Assembly: GCA_026415275.1 (NCBI GenBank)
Contig: JAOAHK010000057.1
Span: 1-9,687 of the forward strand
Source of the DNA: Anaerolineales bacterium
Lineage (GTDB): Bacteria > Chloroflexota > Anaerolineae > Anaerolineales > UBA4823
Direction of reading: 5' to 3'
Length of the DNA stretch: 9,687 nucleotides
The notes beneath the pieces are model-generated. The model ran no database searches, was not told the origin of the DNA, and was given only the letters and a program-made list of their open reading frames with translations. Shown piece by piece: positions 1 to 7,817 of this stretch (the first letter of the stretch is position 1; each line of letters begins with the position of its first letter). Position numbers and translations under genes: made by a program.

Positions 1-1
1 G

Positions 2-1549
2 CCTTATCCTATGGAAGCACCCCATTTCGTGATGTTGGTCCGCAATACGCTCGATCAACTAGAAAGTCAAGGGATCCTTCCCAGTGAAGCTAGAAAAAAA
101 CCTCTAATCATTAAAACAACCCTGGACTTGCATTGGCAAAAAGTAGCAGAAAAAGCCATCCAAAATCACCTCGAACGTTTGTCGAAAGGCAGGGATGGTC
201 TCGGTCACAATGTCAAGAACGCGGCTTTGGTAGCAATTGATCCTCGGAATGGTGCGGTTTTGGTTATGGTCGGTAGCCCCGACTATCAGGATCAAAAAAT
301 ATACGGGGCAATCAATATGGCAATCATTCCCCGTCAACCTGGATCTGCCTTGAAGCCATTTATCTACGCCCTAGCCATGGACCCAGATTCGCCTAACCCC
401 ATGACCGCTGCTTCAATCATCGACGATGTCCGTACGGTGTTTACCACCAAGGACGGCAAGACTTATTTGCCGGTCAATTATGATGGCAAAGAACATGGTA
501 AAGTCACTGTCCGCGAAGCCCTAGCTTCATCCCTCAATATCCCTGCAGTTATTACCTTAAACCGAATCGGATTAGAGCGATTTGCTTCTTTTATGAAAAC
601 CTTGGGAATTCAATCTCTAAACTCACCGGATCGCTACGACTTAACTATTGCCCTAGGGGGTGGAGGCGTACGCCTGGTGGAGTTAACCGCAGCTTACGGA
701 GTTTTCGCCAATCATGGTATGATCGCATCACCCTATTGGATCGAAAGCATCACAGACTCGGAAGGCAATTTATACTATCAAGCGACGCCCAATCCTAAAA
801 AAGTGCTAGACGAACGTGTTGCTTGGCTTATCTCTGACATCTTGAGCGATGATCAAGCCCGCTATATCGGATTTGGCAAAAACAGTGTACTTAAACTAGA
901 CCGTCCTGCAGCAGTTAAGACAGGAACTACAACCGACTTTCATGACAACTGGACGATTGGCTATACACCTTCTCTTGTGGTTGGAGTGTGGGTTGGGAAT
1001 GCAGATTATGAACCCATGATCGAAGTTACCGGCTTAAGTGGCGCCGCACCGATTTGGCACGAATTTATGCGGGCTGTTTTAGTAAACCGTCCGATCGAGA
1101 ATTTTACACAACCCAATGGTCTTGTTCGCCAAACAATCTGCAGGGCAATAAACCCTCAAGAAAATATCTGTCTAGAGTGGCTAAGCGAATGGTTCATCCA
1201 TGGCACAGAGCCAGGCCTGCTTTCCCAAAATCCAACTGCTCAACTAGGGATGGCTCCCACTTCACGGTTCATGGTACTTTCTCCATCACAAAATGGGGTG
1301 TATTATCTTCCACCCTACACTTCGCAAAATCTTCCAAAGCTATTCATCGAAATCAGCAATCGTTCAAACATAACTCACTTTCAATTGTTTATCGATGAAG
1401 AGTATCTTGCCACCCTCGACACACAGCCATTTGAAACTTGGTGGACGATGCAAGAAGGAGAGCACATTTTGCGCATCGAAGGGTGGCAAGACCAGCATCT
1501 TGTTGAAGAACAAGTTATTCGATTTACCGTTCAACCTCCGCTACGGTAG
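2..1549 (+). CDS. pbpC: Penicillin-binding protein 1C-type peptidoglycan synthase, C-terminal part (5' end outside window)
   Basis: This is the transpeptidase half of a bifunctional class A penicillin-binding protein, which cross-links peptidoglycan stem peptides on the outer face of the membrane. The frame is open to the left edge: the codons before the ATG at 11 read P-Y-P, so that ATG is internal and the glycosyltransferase domain and membrane anchor lie outside. Counting from that Met, all three transpeptidase motifs are present: SxxK at residues 112-115 (S-A-L-K, catalytic Ser codon 344-346), SxN at 174-176 and KTGT at 303-306, followed by D-N-W-T-I-G and a V-G-V-W-V-G-N strand. Residues about 418-508 look like the C-terminal beta domain of PBP1C proteins (BiPBP_C), beginning with F-M-V-L-S-P. 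Cysteines 377 and 387 lie in the linker between the two domains. The 1C assignment rests on the C-terminal domain and on the neighbouring macroglobulin gene; a PBP1A-like paralogue is less likely. The stop is TAG at 1547-1549, inside the end of the convergent gene. Confidence 0.9.
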   Translation, partial: PYPMEAPHFVMLVRNTLDQLESQGILPSEARKKPLIIKTTLDLHWQKVAEKAIQNHLERLSKGRDGLGHNVKNAALVAIDPRNGAVLVMVGSPDYQDQKIYGAINMAIIPRQPGSALKPFIYALAMDPDSPNPMTAASIIDDVRTVFTTKDGKTYLPVNYDGKEHGKVTVREALASSLNIPAVITLNRIGLERFASFMKTLGIQSLNSPDRYDLTIALGGGGVRLVELTAAYGVFANHGMIASPYWIESITDSEGNLYYQATPNPKKVLDERVAWLISDILSDDQARYIGFGKNSVLKLDRPAAVKTGTTTDFHDNWTIGYTPSLVVGVWVGNADYEPMIEVTGLSGAAPIWHEFMRAVLVNRPIENFTQPNGLVRQTICRAINPQENICLEWLSEWFIHGTEPGLLSQNPTAQLGMAPTSRFMVLSPSQNGVYYLPPYTSQNLPKLFIEISNRSNITHFQLFIDEEYLATLDTQPFETWWTMQEGEHILRIEGWQDQHLVEEQVIRFTVQPPLR

Positions 1550-4500
1550 CACCCGAAAACTCATCCCCTCTCCACGTCCGAAGACTTCGGGGAAGTAAAA
1601 TTCATAAGCGAGAGGCGGCAAGGTTTGAAACTCACCAACATGGACTACTCGCAGAGGGTATGTATAGATATAAGTGCCTGCTGGTAAGTAGGAGGCAGCG
1701 AGGACAATTTTTTCATCCCTCAACTCGATGTGATCGAAGTTCCACCACCACCCCCATCCTTTGTAAAGCAGATCCTCCCAAGTCAATTTTGCCGGTGGTT
1801 CGCTTTGCGAGGCGGTGAGCAGGCTTTGATCAATCGCTTCCAGACCAGCCGGCAAGGCATCCTCGACGACCAAATGATGAACATCATTGGGGACAACAAC
1901 AGTCAAACGCCCATAAATTACCTCGCCTACATGTGCTTCAGTGATCGAAACCTGAGGATTCTCGGGTTTGAAGTATTCTCGGCTAACAACCAACCCTCGG
2001 CTTAGGGATTTGATCTCCGAAACAGGCTCGGGCAAACTCAGATGAATAGTGTAGTAAAGATTGCCACTTTCGTTGCTTTTGGTCAGTACGATCCGATTGA
2101 TTTCCTCAGCAATTAAGTTCTCTATGGCTATGCGCAATTCTGTGGTCTTGTCAATGTTTTCTCTATTAACATCCCATTGCCCAATTCGCCGATTATTCAT
2201 CGCCAAACTCATTTGATATTCACCTTGCAACTCACCGCTATTTTCCAACCAGCGCGCTAACGCCATAATCGTCCAAGCGGTTTCCTGAGTTCCTTCCCAG
2301 CTTTGCTCCAGGCGATTTTGTGCTAACCAACGAACGACACTTTCCAGCATCGGATCGTTCGGGTTGACCAACTCCAAAACTCCAAGAATAATCGCCGTTG
2401 TGCGTGTATCTGTGTTCCAATTATACAAATCGGCTTCTTTCTCTTGCCAATGGGTTCCTGTTGCAGACCGAATCGCCTTGTTTTGTAGATCGGAGAGAAT
2501 CGTTTTTACGCGGTTATCCTCAGGGTCGATGAGATATAAAGCTTCTGCTAAGTACGCTTGGGCATAGAGCGCCATGGAGGTGCGCTTTTCATAAAGCGCC
2601 GTTGTCCGAGAAGGATTTGGCACCCCTGCTCTTGCCATCACATACAGCACAAAGGCCTGTTGATTCCACTCATATGGATACTTGAGCGCATTTGCACTCT
2701 TAATATTCAAGCGCAAGAATTGCTTCCCTTTCTCGAAAACCTCTTCATCAATCGGATAACCGGCTTGCTTGGTTTCAATCAAACCGAGCATCACATAAGC
2801 ACTGGTTTGCAAGTCGCTCTTTTCTCGGCTCCACCAACCCCACCCGCCATCAGGATTTTGGTGTTTATAGATCTTTTGCAGTCCGTTCTTCACCAGTTCG
2901 TCCAATTTTGCTTTCATTTTCGCATCGTCTAATCCCGCTGCTTGATAGGCTTGCACAACGAGCACATTGGGCAAAAATCTTGACACGGTCTGCTCCAAAC
3001 AAGCGTGAGGAAAATACTCTAAGTACGATAACCCATCCAACAAGCCTGCGGCAAGAGAGGGTTGAAGACGGATTGTCAATTCTCCACCCTCTAACTTTTC
3101 TTTTTGTGGGATTTGGACGGTTTCCTGACGGCTGCCAGCTTCTTTCAAACTGCCCGCTGTCGCCACAACCGTGCGGCTTTCATAACGATAGACTGCGAGT
3201 CCCTGATCTTGCAACGTGGCTAAGGTTGGTTTTGAGGCATCCTGCCATTCCCCACCAAGAGCAGAAAAGATCAAGTCTACCCGTTCGGTATCGAGCACCC
3301 GTACTGTCCACTTTACATAAACCTGTTCATTGTTATTCACGCTTACAACTTGATCAATTGGATCAAGAATCTCCACGCCTTCAGCCTGTAGGCTAGCTTT
3401 AATTTGAAGATTCTGTCCTGTCTGATTGCGGATTGTCGCTCCGACTTCGGCGGTATCTCCAACGATGAAAAAGCGCGGCGTTTTTGGTAGGACCATCAAA
3501 GGCTTCTTGGCTTGTAAATCGTCAGTGATTTGACCAACCTTGGTATCACTCGTCACCGCTCGAGCATCCAAACGCCAAATCGTCAAATTATCAGGCAATC
3601 GAACGGTAAATTTCACTTCACCGTTTTCATCAGTTACCAGACGTGCTTTCCAATAAGCTGTATCAGGGAATTCTTGACGCACTTCCACTACACCTAGGAC
3701 ACCTCCTCCTTTCCCCCCTCCGCTTCCCATCGATTCACCGCGCACAAGCTCTTCTTCCGCAAGTGCATTGTACTCTTCCATACTAAGCAGAAGCGGTAAG
3801 GACGTGCGGACACCTAATGCCCGGCGGTTATAGAAGAAATCTGCAATTGGCAAACTATTCGGTCCGACTAAGGATAACGTTGCCAGATCACTCAAACTAG
3901 CCGAAACTTCTGCCTTGACCGGCTTTCCATCTTTATCTCGAACCCGCAAGGTGTATGTCACCTCTTCGCCAGGGTGAGCAGACTGTTTGTCTTTCTCCAC
4001 TTCTATCGACAAATTCTTAGCTTGTGAAGCCACCTTTAATTCCGCCAACCCCACTCGGAACGCCGGCCGTGGATTGGTTTCATCGATCCCCTTGACCACC
4101 GCAACCGAGACATAGATATTCGGCGCCATATCATCGGTAACAGGCAAACTGTATACCGTACTGTTTGAGGTGAGTTCTATAACCTCGTGAGAGCGGATAT
4201 GTCCACGCTCAACGGTGATTAGCCCATAGGAAACCCCTTGGAACGGGGAAGCGATCAAGATTTTCGCCACCTCACCAGCTTGGTATTCCTCTTTATCCGA
4301 CACAACCTGCAGAGAGCGGTCGCTAGTCTGACGCCATGGAACGAAATCCCCTCCATACACCCAGAGGTACGCTGAAGAGCAATGTTGTCTCTCTCCTTCA
4401 TCTCGTGCACACGCCCGCCCACGGAAAACACCACCGTTCGGCGGAATAAAGGTCGCCTTAGCTTCTCCACTCTCATCTGTGGTTACTTGTTGTAAAACAA

Positions 4501-7267
4501 CCGGAACATTTTCCACTTTGGTTTCCCAAACAATCGATCCATCCGGTTGTTGAACCTGCACGCTGTGCCACCTTCGTTCCACGATCTCGACTTCGACCGT
4601 TTGGTTCGCAATCGGTTTGGCATCCCAATCTAAAACAACCAGAGAAAAGTTTTGTTCTCTTCCGGCTTCACCTACATAGGAGTCGGGCTTAATTCCAACA
4701 TAGAGTTGGCTCTGATGGACATTCACCTGATTGCGACCGCTAACTACATTGCCGGCGAGATCCGTCACATCCGCTTCGACTATCCAACTTTGACTCTTCC
4801 CATCTTCTCCGAGTTTAGCAAGATATTCAACCTCAACTTGACCATTTGCATCTAGGGTACCTTCCCCTTCGGAAACGATTTCAAGCCCACGATCCTGACT
4901 GGTATAGTCAAAGTTGTCTAATTCCTCGTCTGTAAAGGAATAGTCGCTGTAATCCCCACCAGGAGCAAAAGTGTAGGGTTGAGCGGTGATCGTCCAGCGG
5001 TATTTCCCATCCGCTACTGCTCCACCAGAGTAATATTCAGCCCTGATCAACGCTTTTCCATTCTCCCCTTGTACTAACTGAGCAGGTTCTACGGATACAT
5101 CCACACGGAATTCTGGACGACGATATTCTGCAACGCTAAAACTAATCTCGCCGAGAAGGCTATCATCCAATGGGTTGATGATAGAGAGTGTATAGGTACC
5201 CAAGGCGGCATCTTCTGAGAGAACAAATTTCCCATCAAGTGTCCCAGCCTCAGTGACTTGAATGTCTTCTTCCCAGACGACTTTGTCAAAGCTCTGGATG
5301 CGAACTTTTACGCTTTCAAGAGGAGGTAAACGGTAATCCAAGTCATCATCAACCCGCAAGATCGCCTTGAAGTAAACCGGTTGTCCAGGTCGGTAAATGG
5401 GTCTCTCTGTGTAAACATACGCTCGCGTTAGGCCTGGAGGTGAATAATATCCCTCCCATAGCGCATAATCTACGGCTGTCGCCCCGCTTCCCCAATTATT
5501 GTACGCGTACGAAACAATTGGGCCCTCTGGGGTGTATGCAATTGCGATACTATCGTAGTATGTTTCAGAATATTCAATTCTTGCAACACCCTTCTGATCG
5601 GTAACCCCTTTACCCAACTGAATCTGTTGGTTCCCTATCACTTGAATCGGAACATTCGGCAAAGGTTGACCACTTTCCAGATCGGTCGCCCAGACCAAAG
5701 CTTCGGTAAGCGAGGTTTTGAAAGTCAGATTCGCATTAGCTACAATGACAATGCGTTGATCTAAGTAGGTCGAATAGGGATGTGAGATTTCGGATGTATC
5801 CAATGTTAGAAAATACAATCCCGGTGCCAAACCTTCCTCTTCGGAAAACAACTCTACCTTGATATTCGATTGTTCATTCAGTTTCACCTCGTTGACAATT
5901 TCCTTACTCCAGACAGGATCTGTTTGAGGGACATATTCCCAATAGTTTTTCTGATAGAACATTAAGGCACTAAAGTCATCCACACTGAGTGGATATAGCT
6001 TAACAACGGCCTTGCGCACATTCGTCATACTTAGATAAAAATATTGAGTATCTTTGTTGGTTCGGTAAAACACAGTCTCTCCAGGCATGCGCAAGTATGC
6101 CCAAGGAGATAACTTTGCTGTAGTAAAGCGAAATGTCTTACCTTCCAATAATTTGTTACCATAAATATCCTCGACGCCAGGCTGGATTTCCACTTCGTAT
6201 TGAGTAGAAGGTTCTAAGTTATACAGATAAAAACTGTACTCCCACTCGTTATACCACCATTCGAGGGGTTGCTTTGGTTCCGGTCGGATGCTGACTCTTT
6301 CCTTGAAGCTATCGATCTTCATCGGCGAGGAGAATTTGATCAAGAGCACGGGTGAAAAATCCTTTTGTACCTCACCATCGCCTGGAGAGATTTGGATAAT
6401 TTTTGGCATAGGGAGCGTGTAAAAGTCCCAACGAAATTCCTCGCTCAACGGACTGCCACTTTGCGTCAGCGCTTTATCCTGCACCACCAATTGATAATGG
6501 GCATCAATGCGATAGAGCCGTTTCGGTTTGACCGTCAATTGTGTAAAGTCTTCATTCCAGCGATAATCTAAGGGGGTTGCCTCAGATCTTTCATCCAAAA
6601 CCGAAGTTGCCTCTTGAGTAGATTCGGCATCCATTGGCTGTAAAAAGCGAATCGTGATGGCTTCATCGAGTAAAATATTTCCCCGTCCCTTGGGTGGATC
6701 GATCTCGCCATTCTGCAATTGGATACCCCCAACCATAGCCGGGCGAGTAGCGAACGACCAGTTAAAATCCTCTTCCAAAACTTCCCCAATTGCACCAAAC
6801 TTTTTCTGAACCGTTACCTGATAGGTTTTACCGCTTAACAAAGGTTTCTCTGGTCGAAAAACTAATACCGAGGTGTTCAACCACTGTACCTTTCCTTCCA
6901 ATTCCGGCGAAAATCGCAGCGGATTCGGCAAGGTGTCTTGCTGTTTGAGCGTTGTCAACGGCACAACTGGACGGTTGAAGATCACCGTAATGACTCCACC
7001 CGGGTCGATCTCCTGACTCCCATCAGCAGGAAACACTTGCGCCACTTTTATAGGACCTTCGCTGACAGGTTCTTCTAAAGGAAATGATGGAGTCGGTTCA
7101 CTTGGAGGAGACGTTCTTTGTTGTGTTGAGCGAACTCCGCTCAAATTCGATAAGATAAGAGTGACCACTAAAATTAGAGATAGGATAAAAAAACCTATCC
7201 CCAACTGTTTATTTTGACCTTGATCGTCTTTGCTTACCGGGCTTGTCTGATTTTCAGAGAGTTTCAT
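1541..7267 (-). CDS. Membrane-anchored bacterial alpha-2-macroglobulin (thioester protease trap)
   Basis: The 1908-residue product is a bacterial alpha-2-macroglobulin: a protease cuts a bait region, and the ensuing shape change traps it and exposes a thioester that bonds to it. A hydrophobic helix at about 22-42 after a short polar N-terminus looks like a signal anchor; no Cys is nearby, so it is not a lipoprotein. A Pro/Ser/Thr/Glu-rich linker (about 47-72) follows, then three Big_5 Ig-like repeats (about 73-175, 181-285, 288-384), MG domains including MG2 (Y-T-E-R-P-I-Y-R-P-G-Q-P at 619-630), a bait-region domain (about 985-1130), a Gly-rich bait candidate (1181-1189) and the A2M domain from about 1204 (L-P-D-N-L-T-I-W-R). 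The thioester motif C-L-E-Q is at 1423-1426, followed by the alpha/alpha thioester domain (N-P-D-G-G-W-G-W-W at 1471-1479) and a C-terminal MG10-type domain ending near P-E-V-F-G-R. The ATG start is supported by an SD 8 nt upstream. It is the yfhM/YfaS-like partner of pbpC. The length slightly exceeds the roughly 1650 residues of the E. coli protein, in keeping with the extra N-terminal domains. Confidence 0.95.
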   Translation of the reverse strand: MKLSENQTSPVSKDDQGQNKQLGIGFFILSLILVVTLILSNLSGVRSTQQRTSPPSEPTPSFPLEEPVSEGPIKVAQVFPADGSQEIDPGGVITVIFNRPVVPLTTLKQQDTLPNPLRFSPELEGKVQWLNTSVLVFRPEKPLLSGKTYQVTVQKKFGAIGEVLEEDFNWSFATRPAMVGGIQLQNGEIDPPKGRGNILLDEAITIRFLQPMDAESTQEATSVLDERSEATPLDYRWNEDFTQLTVKPKRLYRIDAHYQLVVQDKALTQSGSPLSEEFRWDFYTLPMPKIIQISPGDGEVQKDFSPVLLIKFSSPMKIDSFKERVSIRPEPKQPLEWWYNEWEYSFYLYNLEPSTQYEVEIQPGVEDIYGNKLLEGKTFRFTTAKLSPWAYLRMPGETVFYRTNKDTQYFYLSMTNVRKAVVKLYPLSVDDFSALMFYQKNYWEYVPQTDPVWSKEIVNEVKLNEQSNIKVELFSEEEGLAPGLYFLTLDTSEISHPYSTYLDQRIVIVANANLTFKTSLTEALVWATDLESGQPLPNVPIQVIGNQQIQLGKGVTDQKGVARIEYSETYYDSIAIAYTPEGPIVSYAYNNWGSGATAVDYALWEGYYSPPGLTRAYVYTERPIYRPGQPVYFKAILRVDDDLDYRLPPLESVKVRIQSFDKVVWEEDIQVTEAGTLDGKFVLSEDAALGTYTLSIINPLDDSLLGEISFSVAEYRRPEFRVDVSVEPAQLVQGENGKALIRAEYYSGGAVADGKYRWTITAQPYTFAPGGDYSDYSFTDEELDNFDYTSQDRGLEIVSEGEGTLDANGQVEVEYLAKLGEDGKSQSWIVEADVTDLAGNVVSGRNQVNVHQSQLYVGIKPDSYVGEAGREQNFSLVVLDWDAKPIANQTVEVEIVERRWHSVQVQQPDGSIVWETKVENVPVVLQQVTTDESGEAKATFIPPNGGVFRGRACARDEGERQHCSSAYLWVYGGDFVPWRQTSDRSLQVVSDKEEYQAGEVAKILIASPFQGVSYGLITVERGHIRSHEVIELTSNSTVYSLPVTDDMAPNIYVSVAVVKGIDETNPRPAFRVGLAELKVASQAKNLSIEVEKDKQSAHPGEEVTYTLRVRDKDGKPVKAEVSASLSDLATLSLVGPNSLPIADFFYNRRALGVRTSLPLLLSMEEYNALAEEELVRGESMGSGGGKGGGVLGVVEVRQEFPDTAYWKARLVTDENGEVKFTVRLPDNLTIWRLDARAVTSDTKVGQITDDLQAKKPLMVLPKTPRFFIVGDTAEVGATIRNQTGQNLQIKASLQAEGVEILDPIDQVVSVNNNEQVYVKWTVRVLDTERVDLIFSALGGEWQDASKPTLATLQDQGLAVYRYESRTVVATAGSLKEAGSRQETVQIPQKEKLEGGELTIRLQPSLAAGLLDGLSYLEYFPHACLEQTVSRFLPNVLVVQAYQAAGLDDAKMKAKLDELVKNGLQKIYKHQNPDGGWGWWSREKSDLQTSAYVMLGLIETKQAGYPIDEEVFEKGKQFLRLNIKSANALKYPYEWNQQAFVLYVMARAGVPNPSRTTALYEKRTSMALYAQAYLAEALYLIDPEDNRVKTILSDLQNKAIRSATGTHWQEKEADLYNWNTDTRTTAIILGVLELVNPNDPMLESVVRWLAQNRLEQSWEGTQETAWTIMALARWLENSGELQGEYQMSLAMNNRRIGQWDVNRENIDKTTELRIAIENLIAEEINRIVLTKSNESGNLYYTIHLSLPEPVSEIKSLSRGLVVSREYFKPENPQVSITEAHVGEVIYGRLTVVVPNDVHHLVVEDALPAGLEAIDQSLLTASQSEPPAKLTWEDLLYKGWGWWWNFDHIELRDEKIVLAASYLPAGTYIYTYPLRVVHVGEFQTLPPLAYEFYFPEVFGRGEGMSFRVLP
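2990..3001 (-). other. Thioester motif C-L-E-Q of the alpha-2-macroglobulin
   Basis: The codons on the minus strand read Cys (2999-3001), Leu, Glu, Gln (2990-2992). In this family the Cys thiol and the Gln side chain form the internal thioester that couples covalently to trapped proteases. The flanking residues are F-P-H-A before and T-V-S after, so the residue just before the Cys is Ala, where Gly is the more familiar residue (GCxEQ). Confidence 0.9.
3656..3880 (-). other. Probable bait region of the alpha-2-macroglobulin
   Basis: Residues about 1130-1204 lie between the bait-region domain and the A2M domain, which is where the cleavable bait sits in this family. The segment has a dibasic site (R-R at 1148-1149), several Leu- and Glu-rich stretches, and a flexible glycine run G-S-G-G-G-K-G-G-G at 1181-1189 (3701-3727). 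The position is inferred from domain order; the limits are approximate. Confidence 0.55.
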
Positions 7268-7275
7268 TTCAAATT

Positions 7276-7283
7276 TCCTTCCC
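7276..7283 (-). promoter_or_regulatory. Shine-Dalgarno of the alpha-2-macroglobulin gene
   Basis: On the minus strand the sequence GGGAAGGA ends 8 nt before the ATG at 7265-7267. This is a good ribosome binding site with ideal spacing and fixes the start, which is also the first residue before a sensible polar N-terminus and membrane helix. Confidence 0.7.
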
Positions 7284-7294
7284 GCAAATCAGGA

Positions 7295-7308
7295 TAGATA
7301 TATATCTA
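7295..7308. repeat. 14-bp AT-rich perfect palindrome upstream of the macroglobulin gene
   Basis: TAGATATATATCTA is its own reverse complement. It sits in the 93-bp spacer (7268-7360) between the DUF309 stop and the macroglobulin start, 27 bp upstream of the ATG and just upstream of the Shine-Dalgarno. Its place would suit an operator or part of a promoter region, but alternating A/T bases make short palindromes likely by chance. No clear -35/-10 pair was found beside it. Confidence 0.35.
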
Positions 7309-7360
7309 CAATCTATAGTAACGAATTCCGATGACCAAAAGTTTCACGATTGAACGCCTA

Positions 7361-7792
7361 TTAAGAACGAATCTCAAGCTGGCAAAATAAATTTTCATCA
7401 AAACGATCCAGACCTAGCGGACCTAACCTCCTCACTTCCTTCTCAACATGATCGAGGTCTTCTCGCAACTTACCAATATTCACACCGCCACACCACTGCG
7501 GCAACAAATTTAGCCAGCGGCGCGAGCGAGCAATTACTTTGAGCGCTCCGCGATAATTGCGCCGTTGAATATGATAATATGCGACTCCTGCTTGTAATAT
7601 GCCAATATAGAGATAGCGTTTTAGGGAAGATTCCGCCCTCCAAGCTAGCTCTAGATGCTCATGGGCTTCAAAAAACTTTCCTTCATTGAACAATTGAATG
7701 CCAATTTGCGCCTCCTCGGGCAATTCACTTGGACATTCGCTAGGGTGCAAGACCTTCCTCTGATCCATGGATTTCATGGAATGGAAAAACAC
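7361..7792 (-). CDS. DUF309 domain protein
   Basis: This is a small 143-residue, mostly helical protein of the DUF309 family, whose biochemical role is not established. The family signature is clear at residues 34-51: L-F-N-x-G-x-F-F-E-A-H-E-x-L-E-x-x-W, with the conserved E-A-H-E at 42-45. Further helices follow (Y-L-Y-I-G-I-L-Q-A-G-V-A-Y-Y-H at 60-74, then a basic segment around 85-93). No signal peptide or membrane segment is seen, so it is probably cytoplasmic. The start is uncertain. The longest frame begins with GTG (7790-7792), while in-frame ATG codons at 7777 and 7768 are equally possible, and none has a recognisable Shine-Dalgarno. The domain begins well after all three. It starts 25 bp after the C25 peptidase stop on the same strand, so translation may depend on readthrough or coupling from that gene. 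It ends with TAA at 7361-7363. Confidence 0.85.
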   Translation of the reverse strand: MFFHSMKSMDQRKVLHPSECPSELPEEAQIGIQLFNEGKFFEAHEHLELAWRAESSLKRYLYIGILQAGVAYYHIQRRNYRGALKVIARSRRWLNLLPQWCGGVNIGKLREDLDHVEKEVRRLGPLGLDRFDENLFCQLEIRS

Positions 7793-7817
7793 TCGCGTAG
7801 TTGGATTGTACTACTAT

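Noticed and set aside
11..13. ATG as the start of the penicillin-binding protein
   Set aside because: It lies in the middle of the conserved P-Y-P-M-E-A-P-H-F-V segment between the glycosyltransferase and transpeptidase domains; the frame is open to the left edge.
1578..1590. Short hairpin CCGAA-GAC-TTCGG near the 3' ends of the convergent genes, as a possible shared terminator
   Set aside because: The stem is only 5 bp, no T-run follows on either strand, and it lies inside the coding sequence of the macroglobulin.
2558..3396. Overlapping + strand open frames antisense to the thioester domain of the macroglobulin
   Set aside because: They have no recognisable domains, no good ribosome binding sites and low-complexity composition typical of the reverse complement of a real gene.
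7305..7345. Possible sigma70 promoter for the macroglobulin gene (TATAGA as -10 on the minus strand)
   Set aside because: The hexamer matches the consensus at only four positions and the region 17 nt upstream (TTTTGG) is a poor -35, so it is not better than chance in AT-rich sequence.
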